Positions 44,512-51,653 of a stretch of DNA of 64,000 nt are shown here, piece after piece (positions within the stretch are counted from its first letter, which is position 1; every line of letters begins with the position of its first letter). The translations under genes were made by a program, and so were the position numbers. Under the pieces are notes generated by a model. That model saw only the letters and a program-made list of their open reading frames with translations, was not told where the DNA came from and ran no database searches. Source of the DNA: Autumnicola sp041679265 (GTDB lineage: Bacteria > Bacteroidota > Bacteroidia > Flavobacteriales > Flavobacteriaceae); the NCBI RefSeq assembly GCF_041679265.1, contig NZ_JBGFSM010000001.1, forward strand, positions 310,001 through 374,000, in the 5' to 3' direction.

Positions 44512-45310
44512 CTTTTTCGGTTTCATTTTTATTATTTAGAGATTTGGAAAACAGCCACGGCAAAAGATAAGGTTCGCCTAAAGCGGAGTCCCAGCTGTTA
44601 TGATTATCGTTTGGATATAAAGAAAGTTTTGCGTCGCGGCCACTGGAATTAATTTCCCTGGCCATCATTTTAGAATATTCCGGAGGGACTACATCGTCCT
44701 TTTCGCCCTGAAAGATCCAGATATCAAGATCTTCCCTGTATTTATCAATTACTGCGGGATCTGCCGCACCGCAAATGGCAAAAGCCGCGGCGAACATTTC
44801 AGGTTTTCTGGAAAGAATTTCAAAAGTTCCCATTCCACCCATGGAAAGGCCGCCAACATAAACCCTGTCCTGATCTACATAATTTTGGCTTGTAATCGAA
44901 TCCATAAGAGAAATGGCCAATTTCATAGAAGTGGTTGGCATTTCGAGGTTTTTAAATTTAAACTGCAGCGGAAAACTATCCCGGTTAACCTCAACATGCG
45001 CCCAGTAGTCTTCTTTTGGCACCTGCGGAAAAATAACAATGGCAGGAAATTTCTCCCTGGTTTCTTCTTTCAGAAATAAATCGCCGCCATGTACCAGTTG
45101 TGATTCATTGTTATTCCCACGTTCTCCCGCGCCATGCAGAAAGAGCAAAACCGGGTATTTTTTTTCTTCGGAAAAATCCTTAGGAAACAGAATGCGGTAC
45201 TTTAAAGTATCATTTTGCTGAATATACTGTTCCCGCTGATACGCTTCCTGCGCTGAAAGATTTAGCGGAAGGACCAGAATTGCCAAAACAAGCAGTAGTT
45301 TATTTTTCAT
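44501..45310 (-). CDS. Exported alpha/beta hydrolase (esterase-like)
   Basis: About 269 residues from the ATG at 45310, which starts a signal peptide (MKNKLLLVLAILVLPLNLSA). The fold follows dienelactone hydrolase or prolyl oligopeptidase-type esterases: oxyanion segment LLFLHGAGERGNN, nucleophile in GGLSMGGMGTFE, acid in WIFQGEKDDVVPPEYS, and histidine in NDNHNSWDSA. Small esterases of this kind occur in many PULs, where they may remove acyl groups. In this family the true substrate is often unknown. It sits between GH144 and GH3 in the operon. Confidence 0.85.
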   Translation of the reverse strand: MKNKLLLVLAILVLPLNLSAQEAYQREQYIQQNDTLKYRILFPKDFSEEKKYPVLLFLHGAGERGNNNESQLVHGGDLFLKEETREKFPAIVIFPQVPKEDYWAHVEVNRDSFPLQFKFKNLEMPTTSMKLAISLMDSITSQNYVDQDRVYVGGLSMGGMGTFEILSRKPEMFAAAFAICGAADPAVIDKYREDLDIWIFQGEKDDVVPPEYSKMMAREINSSGRDAKLSLYPNDNHNSWDSALGEPYLLPWLFSKSLNNKNETEKDEE

Positions 45311-45413
45311 GGTTCTTGATAAATTTTTTCTGTTTTTCATTTAAATCTCACAGGTTAAATCTTCATTTTTTTCAATTTATCCCTGAAAAATTTCTTACAC
45401 TTCAAATTATAAA

Positions 45414-45440
45414 CCTACAAGGTTTTAAAAACCTTGCAGG
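45414..45440. repeat. Single hairpin of the BIME-like family
   Basis: CCTACAAGGT...ACCTTGCAGG with loop TTTAAAA is nearly the same as the second palindromes at 40155 and 40299. It lies between the GH144 and esterase genes, just after the GH144 coding end, so it could also form in the mRNA as a stabilising or attenuating hairpin. Confidence 0.8.
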
Positions 45441-45466
45441 ATAGGCCGGCCCACGCTTAACAGCAT

Positions 45467-46846
45467 TTATTTTTGAATTGAAAATCCTAATTTTTCCAGT
45501 CCCTGCTGTACTTCAGGAGCTCCCATAAAAAGATCCCAGATAAGGCCGGAGCGGTAATTCTCTATCATCACTACCTGTGGCCCCTGGTCTATGGCGAGAT
45601 ATCTTGCCGCTACCCACGGCTCACCCTCCATACTAAAGGCATCATAAAACCCGGCCGGGCCCCAAAGCAAATCCTTTAAATCCACATAGAAATGGCGCAT
45701 GGCGCGAAGGGATTCTTCAGGAGTATACGGAAGGGAGCTTACTGCCGCAGTAGGGGATACAACCCCCCTGTCGTTATCGGGAGAATGCGCCGTATATCCA
45801 ATACTCCCGTCTTCATTACGCGTGTAACTAGCAGTAAGCCCCCAAGATTGCGGACTGTAAGTTTCATAACTTTCAGGATTCTCCACACAATATTTGTAGT
45901 TGATCAAAGAGTGATTACGGGTAACGTCCCAATAATTGCCATATTTATCGCTAAGGCCTTTGGGGTTTAAGCCCAGGTAGGAATAATGAGCCCAAAATAA
46001 TGGTCCGCCTTTATCACCCGAAGTATTATGTTTTAAAACGAGTGGCAATCCATAAGCTTCATTTTGCGTAGTGATACTTCCGCTTCTTGCCCAACCCTCA
46101 TGATAAGCTGCTGGAGCAATAGCATGTTGAGGGGAAGAAGCCGCCATGATATAGGTAATGAGACATTCATTATAACCTTCAATAAGGAAGTTTTTCTCAA
46201 AACCGAATTTTGGTGACCAGTGCCACAAAATGCCATCCCGATTATTGGTATACCAGTTCCATTCAATTCCATTCCATAATTCATCATATTTGGCAGCCAC
46301 TTTTTGCTCATTTTCATTTCCTTTTTGCAGGTATTCCCTAACCACCAGGAACCCCTGGGCGAGAAAGGAAGTTTCCACAATATCTCCACCATCATCTTTT
46401 TCACTAAAAGCGCTGGTCCTGCCGGTTTTCCCGTTAATCCAGTGTGCCCAGGCGCCATGGTAGCGGTCGGCATTTTTTAAAAATTCTGCAATAGTATCCA
46501 ATCTTGCCACCGCTTCTTCCCGTGGAATAAAGCCGCGATCTATACCCGCCACAATTGCCATTAAACCGAAACCGCTCCCGCCTGTGGTAACCACATCGGG
46601 GTCGTTTTGAGGATAATTACCATCGGGATGATATCTTTCCCTGGCCATCCCGGAGTTAGGTTCAGCAAAATCCCAGAAATATTTAAGCGTTTGCTTCTGA
46701 ACTTTGTCCAGAAGTTCTTCTTCAGAAATAATAGAATCTTTGTTTTCATGAGTATTTTCATTTCCATGTTCTTTATTCTCATCCTGGCAGGAGATAAAGA
46801 AGACGATGCTTATAACTATAAATTTTGCCTTAGTTCTAAATTCCAT
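45467..46846 (-). CDS. GH144-like endo-beta-1,2-glucanase (glycoamylase domain), lipoprotein
   Basis: About 459 residues from the ATG at 46846. The frame stays open to an ATG at 46975, but that would run through a terminator hairpin and the end of susD, so I reject it. MEFRTKAKFIVISIVFFISC is a lipoprotein signal. The (alpha/alpha)6 barrel starts with QKQTLKYFWDFAEPNSGMAR and includes GGSGFGLMAIVAG, FLIEGYNECLITYIM and GPAGFYDAFS. This is the glycoamylase (PF10091) family, whose characterised bacterial members in GH144 are endo-beta-1,2-glucanases. It may act on the cell surface to cut the polymer before uptake by SusC/SusD. Confidence 0.85.
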   Translation of the reverse strand: MEFRTKAKFIVISIVFFISCQDENKEHGNENTHENKDSIISEEELLDKVQKQTLKYFWDFAEPNSGMARERYHPDGNYPQNDPDVVTTGGSGFGLMAIVAGIDRGFIPREEAVARLDTIAEFLKNADRYHGAWAHWINGKTGRTSAFSEKDDGGDIVETSFLAQGFLVVREYLQKGNENEQKVAAKYDELWNGIEWNWYTNNRDGILWHWSPKFGFEKNFLIEGYNECLITYIMAASSPQHAIAPAAYHEGWARSGSITTQNEAYGLPLVLKHNTSGDKGGPLFWAHYSYLGLNPKGLSDKYGNYWDVTRNHSLINYKYCVENPESYETYSPQSWGLTASYTRNEDGSIGYTAHSPDNDRGVVSPTAAVSSLPYTPEESLRAMRHFYVDLKDLLWGPAGFYDAFSMEGEPWVAARYLAIDQGPQVVMIENYRSGLIWDLFMGAPEVQQGLEKLGFSIQK

Positions 46847-46867
46847 TGAAATTTTAAGATTAGGTTT

Positions 46868-46897
46868 AAAAAAATGCCCCGAAGAAAATCCGGGGCA
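46868..46897 (-). terminator. Terminator or attenuator between susD and the enzyme genes
   Basis: TGCCCCG (46875-46881) pairs with CGGGGCA (46891-46897) around a 9-nt loop, and the minus strand continues in a T run (plus-strand A run 46868-46874). It lies 47 nt after the susD stop. Such hairpins let the SusC/SusD pair be expressed above the downstream enzymes. Confidence 0.85.
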
Positions 46898-46943
46898 ATA
46901 TTTTACATTGATATTCTCAGAAATTTTTACCCCTTTCTGGTAA

Positions 46944-48380
46944 CTAATATCCCGGATTTTGTTCCAGCACACCATTAGTTAAAGAAATCTGGTTGGCTGG
47001 AATAGGGAAAACTTCATTGACGCCTGCGGTAAATTGTGCTCCATTGGCTTGCAAAACTTCTGCAGCCCTTCCCTGTCTCACCAAATCGAAAAACCTGTCA
47101 CCTTCCATCGCAAGCTCCACCCTTCTTTCATGCCAGATGGCCATTCTTAACTGCTGCTCATCTGTAGTTTCCACATTATCCAGTTCAGCACGGTTCCTCA
47201 CGGCGTTTAGACTTTCCTGAGCTGCTTCAATATTTCCCAACTCCAGATTAGCTTCGGCATTCATTAAGAGGATTTCAGCATAACGCATTAATATAATATT
47301 GCTATCTGAATTTTCCTGGCAGTTATTCCTTCTGAAAAATTCTGAGGAAACATAAATTTTTTGATTATACCTATCTGGGTTGGAAGCATCGTCTCCGGCA
47401 GTAATCAAATCTCCCTCAGGGGTGGTTTCCCCTACAAATAATATGCTGGCGTCTCTTCTTACATCCTGTTCTTCATAAGCTGCGGCAAGATCTTCAGTAG
47501 GGGAATTAAAGCCCCAGCCAAATTGGCCACGTACGCCCTGGACCTGCCCATATTGAGAATTAGCCTGACAGTTCCCATCTGCAGTGGAATTAATGGATAG
47601 AATTATTTCTGAATTGTACTCATTTTGCCATCTGAATAATTCATAATAATCAGGATAAAGTTCGTATCCCATTCCCATCACCTCCTGAGTAAGAGTTAAA
47701 ACCTGGTTCCAGTTTTCCTGGTACATATACACTTTAGCTAAAAATCCTTTAGCTGCCCCTGCTGTAACCCTTCCAGTGTTACCTGCAGAATAGGAATTTG
47801 GAAGTACCTCTGCAGCATCCTGAAGATCTGAAATCAGGAAGTTATATACCTCTTCTTCTGAATTACGCGGGATATTGTATAGCCCATCTTCAGGAAGTCC
47901 ATCATAAATTGGCACTCCACCAAAAGCCCTTACGAGATTAAAATAGTGGTAACCCCTAAAAAATTTTGCTTCTGCTATAAGCCTTGCTTTCAAATCTTCA
48001 TCCATAGAAATATCAGGAACATTGGTAATTACCTGATTGGCGAGATTTATACCGCGAAATTGCCCCGTCCAGTAATCGTTAATTACAAAAGCTGAAGAAT
48101 TGAAGGTGAAATTATTAAAATCATTTAAAAAAGCGGCATCGCCCGGATTGCTTCCTTTTTCGGTATTATCTGAAGTTATCTCTGTAATTGCCAAATATGG
48201 AAACCCGGAATTTTCCCAGGCCAGCTGTTGATTATAGATTGCATTGGTGGCTTCTATTGCATCTTCCTGACTAACAAAAAATTCTTCAGCAGGAGTCCTG
48301 TCTTCCAGTGGTACATCCAAAAAATCATCGCTACAGGATATAAAAGCCAGCAGACTGCATGTTATAATTATTTTTTTCAT
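46944..48380 (-). CDS. susD: SusD/RagB-like glycan-binding lipoprotein
   Basis: About 478 residues from the ATG at 48380. The signal MKKIIITCSLLAFISC ends in a lipobox. SusD proteins form the lid over the SusC pore and capture oligosaccharides on the cell surface. Family marks are SDDFLDVPLEDRTPAEEFF, AEAKFFRGYHYFNLVRAFGG, the TPR-like helices around FLAKVYMYQENW, and the C-terminal RYAEILLMNAEANLELGN and ERRVELAMEGDRFFDLVRQG. It lies 11-44 nt from susC depending on start choice, in the same operon. Confidence 0.96.
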   Translation of the reverse strand: MKKIIITCSLLAFISCSDDFLDVPLEDRTPAEEFFVSQEDAIEATNAIYNQQLAWENSGFPYLAITEITSDNTEKGSNPGDAAFLNDFNNFTFNSSAFVINDYWTGQFRGINLANQVITNVPDISMDEDLKARLIAEAKFFRGYHYFNLVRAFGGVPIYDGLPEDGLYNIPRNSEEEVYNFLISDLQDAAEVLPNSYSAGNTGRVTAGAAKGFLAKVYMYQENWNQVLTLTQEVMGMGYELYPDYYELFRWQNEYNSEIILSINSTADGNCQANSQYGQVQGVRGQFGWGFNSPTEDLAAAYEEQDVRRDASILFVGETTPEGDLITAGDDASNPDRYNQKIYVSSEFFRRNNCQENSDSNIILMRYAEILLMNAEANLELGNIEAAQESLNAVRNRAELDNVETTDEQQLRMAIWHERRVELAMEGDRFFDLVRQGRAAEVLQANGAQFTAGVNEVFPIPANQISLTNGVLEQNPGY

Positions 48381-48424
48381 AGTTGATATATTTTGAACAC
48401 TTGCCAATAGCAAATTTTATTTTA

Positions 48425-51400
48425 TTAGAAATTTAAACTTACCCCAAGATTATAGGTTGCGGAAAGAGGATAAACATTCCTGTCGATTCCTGAATTCACT
48501 ACACTCCCTCCAGGAGGATTATCTACACTACCTCCGTTAATTTCAGGGGAAAATCCATTATATTCAAAAACAGTTAAAGGGTTTTGCGCGTTAAGATAAA
48601 TTCTGAAATTATTCCATAGTTCTGAATTACCAGCTATAGATGGGGGTAATGTATAGCCTAACTGAATATTCCTTATCCTGAAATAATCTCCTTTTTCAAC
48701 ATAAAACGAACTAGGCCTTGAGGAATTCTGGTCGGAGTTTGGAGCAGGATAATCATTTACATTACTCCCCGGCGTCCACCTGTTTTCGTAGAAATCCAGA
48801 TCCCAGTTTTCATTGCCGAACCGTGAGTTCCTGTTAAAGTTATAAATCTCATTTCCTGCCACACCTACAAAGTCCATCCCGAAATCTATATTTTTATAAT
48901 TTAAGGAAAACCCAAATCCATAGGTATAATCTGGTATGGGGCTCCCAAGAAAAGTTTTATCATCCTCCCCTATGGTACCATCTCCACTGAGATCGGCGAA
49001 ACGGAATGCCCCTACCCTGGAACCATATTCTTCGGCCTCTGCCTCTGTTTGTATCACCCCTTCTACCTGGTATCCGTAATAGGCTCCAATTTCAGCTCCC
49101 TCTTCAAGCCTTATAATGGGATTACCAAATAAACCAGGTCCCGTATTTAAAAATGAAGCTCCTATGATATTTGTAATTTCATTAGAAATGGTAGTAAAGT
49201 TTCCATAAATGCTATAATTAAAGTCTGGAGTTATCTCGTCTGCCCAGTTTAAAGAAACCTCTACCCCTTTATTTTTAAAACTTCCGGCATTGGTTAAAAG
49301 ATTGGTGTTAGTTGCTCCGGAAGATGCGAGCTGTGTAATATTAAAAACCGCATCATTAGTTTCCCTGTTGTAATAGTTCACTTCTCCATCAAGTTTATTT
49401 TGTAGAAGAGTAAATTCCACACCTGCGTCAAATTCTTCTACCATTTCCCAAAAAATACTCGGATCGGAAAATTCACTTATAGACCTGGCAATAGCAGACT
49501 GTTCTCCAAAGAAATAGAGATCTGGGTTGGTTGCTGTTACATCAAAGCCTCTGGGAACAGTGGCATTACCCAAACGCCCCCAGCTCCCTTTAAACTTCAG
49601 GGTATTAATGGCATTAATATTTTCCATAAAAGACTCATTAGAAACTATCCAGCCAATTCCCAGAGAAGGAAATATTTCAGTATTGTTTTCAGAAGGAAAA
49701 TTTGATGCGCCGTCTTTTCTTAATGTGGCATTTAATAAATATCTATTGTCAAATTTATACTGTAACCTACCAAACAAGGACTGAAAGTGAGTTTTGGCAC
49801 CTTCATCATTAACCCTCTCGGAGTCCACATCACCCAAATCCAGATAAAGTATGGCATCATCTCCATTGAAGTCTACTCCATTAGCAATTCCCTCAATTCT
49901 ATAAAAAGTTCTTTCTTCCCTGGAAAATCCTCCTAATAAGGTAATATCATGTTTTCCAAAGGTTTCATCCCACGTTAACGTGTTTTCCCAAAGCCAGTTA
50001 TCATTTTCAGCATTAAACCTGGTGAGTGTGCTTATATCTGATCCCTGATTGGTACTAATCCTGTATTCTGGGGTATATGAGAAGCCTTTATTACTGGTAT
50101 TATCGCCTGAAAAGCTTGTTCTAAACTGGATGCTTTCAATTGGATTTATTTCCGCATAAACATTTGCTAAGACCCTGTTCCCTTCAGACTTTCCCCTAAA
50201 AAAATCCAGGGTACCGCGGGGGTTTGCAAAATTCCCGACCCCTTCCGGAAAGCCATACGTCCCATCACCGTTAATAGCGTTGAAAATTGGAGGTGCAATA
50301 TACGCCTGGTAAAAAGGTTCACTTACATCATTACTGCGGGAATCTGTATAAGCAATAGAACCCCCAAAGGATATATAATCATTAATATCTGAATCAATAT
50401 TTAGCCGGCCGGTAATCCTGGTATAATCATTTCCCGAATTTATATTTCTACCTGCCTCTAAAATTCCTTCTTCATTAAAATATCCAAGCCCGACATAATA
50501 GTTGGTTTTCTCAGAAGAACCCGAGACCGAGAGATTATGAGAGGTAATTACAGGAGCATCTTTTATTATCTCTTCAAACCAATTGGTATCAGCATTATAA
50601 TCCTGAGGGTCAAGAAAATTTTCAGAACCTTCAAAAGCCTGCTTTTCATTATAGAGCTCAAGGTACTGGCTGGCATTTGCCAATTCCGGAATGTTAGTTA
50701 CCTTTTTAAACCCGGCATATCCATCATAGGAAACGGAAACACCTTCTCCCCGGCCATTCTTTGTCTCGATAACAATAACCCCATTTGCAGCTCTAATCCC
50801 GTAAATTGCTGCGCTGGAGGCATCTTTTAAAATGTTTAGGCTCTCGATATCTGCAGGGTTAAGATAATCTATATTATCTGTTAGAACACCATCAACCACA
50901 TATAGGGGATCTGCATTGCTAACACTTCCCACACCCCTTATGCGCACGTTAGGAGATGAACCCGGCCTGCCGGAATTTGTTATACTTACCCCTGCAACCT
51001 TACCCTGGACGGAACTCAGGGGATTCACATTGGGTTGTTTATTAAGCTCCTCCCCACTTACTACGGCAATGGAACCAGTAATGTCTTGTTTCTGCTGGGT
51101 ACCATAACCCACCACAACAACTTCTTCCAGAGCAGCTGCATCTTCCTGAAGTGTAATAATATAGTCGTTACTTTCAGTTACAGTAACTTCCTGGGGAGAA
51201 AAACCTAGATAGGTTATCCTAAGAACATCTCCCTCTTCCACCCCTTCAAGAGAGAATTTACCATCAAAATCGGTAACATCAAAATTTTCTTCACCTACCA
51301 CCTTTACCTCTGCACCGGGTAAGGGAATGTTGGTTGGATCCTGGACTGTACCGGTAATTGTTTTAGCTTCCTGGCCTATCACTATAGTAGTAAGAAAAAA

Positions 51401-51430
51401 GGCCAGTAAAGAGAATAATTTTAGTTTCAT
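48425..51430 (-). CDS. susC: SusC/RagA-like TonB-dependent outer membrane transporter
   Basis: A 1001-residue outer membrane importer. A signal peptide (about 1-19, GQ cleavage) is followed by the CarboxypepD_reg-like domain (TITGTVQDPTNIPLPGAEV), the TonB box region EEVVVVGYGTQ, the plug domain (SSVQGKVAGVSITNSGRPG, NILKDASSAAIYGIRAANGV) and a 22-strand barrel ending in YNLGVSLNF. It imports oligosaccharides with energy from TonB, together with the SusD lid. It is the first gene of the PUL operon, and its upstream region has repeated GATGTAGTA motifs. Confidence 0.97.
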   Translation of the reverse strand: MKLKLFSLLAFFLTTIVIGQEAKTITGTVQDPTNIPLPGAEVKVVGEENFDVTDFDGKFSLEGVEEGDVLRITYLGFSPQEVTVTESNDYIITLQEDAAALEEVVVVGYGTQQKQDITGSIAVVSGEELNKQPNVNPLSSVQGKVAGVSITNSGRPGSSPNVRIRGVGSVSNADPLYVVDGVLTDNIDYLNPADIESLNILKDASSAAIYGIRAANGVIVIETKNGRGEGVSVSYDGYAGFKKVTNIPELANASQYLELYNEKQAFEGSENFLDPQDYNADTNWFEEIIKDAPVITSHNLSVSGSSEKTNYYVGLGYFNEEGILEAGRNINSGNDYTRITGRLNIDSDINDYISFGGSIAYTDSRSNDVSEPFYQAYIAPPIFNAINGDGTYGFPEGVGNFANPRGTLDFFRGKSEGNRVLANVYAEINPIESIQFRTSFSGDNTSNKGFSYTPEYRISTNQGSDISTLTRFNAENDNWLWENTLTWDETFGKHDITLLGGFSREERTFYRIEGIANGVDFNGDDAILYLDLGDVDSERVNDEGAKTHFQSLFGRLQYKFDNRYLLNATLRKDGASNFPSENNTEIFPSLGIGWIVSNESFMENINAINTLKFKGSWGRLGNATVPRGFDVTATNPDLYFFGEQSAIARSISEFSDPSIFWEMVEEFDAGVEFTLLQNKLDGEVNYYNRETNDAVFNITQLASSGATNTNLLTNAGSFKNKGVEVSLNWADEITPDFNYSIYGNFTTISNEITNIIGASFLNTGPGLFGNPIIRLEEGAEIGAYYGYQVEGVIQTEAEAEEYGSRVGAFRFADLSGDGTIGEDDKTFLGSPIPDYTYGFGFSLNYKNIDFGMDFVGVAGNEIYNFNRNSRFGNENWDLDFYENRWTPGSNVNDYPAPNSDQNSSRPSSFYVEKGDYFRIRNIQLGYTLPPSIAGNSELWNNFRIYLNAQNPLTVFEYNGFSPEINGGSVDNPPGGSVVNSGIDRNVYPLSATYNLGVSLNF

Positions 51431-51486
51431 ACGGCTGTTTATTCATTAAAATTTACCGAAATATACAGCAAGCTCTAAAATTAACG

Positions 51487-51618
51487 CAAACGTTATAGTA
51501 CATAACTACTACATCATGCAGATTTCAATTATAGATCCTTGATTATAAGCAATATAAGCCTAAGCTGTAGTAAATTTTAACAGCTATATAAATAAGGTGA
51601 TGTAGTATTGATGTAGTA
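51487..51618 (-). promoter_or_regulatory. susC upstream region with repeated GATGTAGTA motifs
   Basis: GATGTAGTA occurs twice in direct order at 51599-51607 and 51610-51618, 11 nt apart (about one helical turn). It is found inverted at 51507-51515, and with one change (GCTGTAGTA) at 51564-51572. On the minus strand a -7-like box AACGTTTG lies at the complement of 51487-51494, so the inverted copy would sit just upstream of the promoter. These are candidate sites for the neighbouring LuxR-type PUL regulator. Confidence 0.55.
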
Positions 51619-51653
51619 GAATTTCTTAAAACAGAGCCTTATTTTTTACCAAA

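Noticed and set aside
46847..46975. An upstream start for the GH144-like gene
   Set aside because: It would run through the terminator hairpin at 46868-46897 and overlap susD, and it would bury the lipoprotein signal that begins at 46846.
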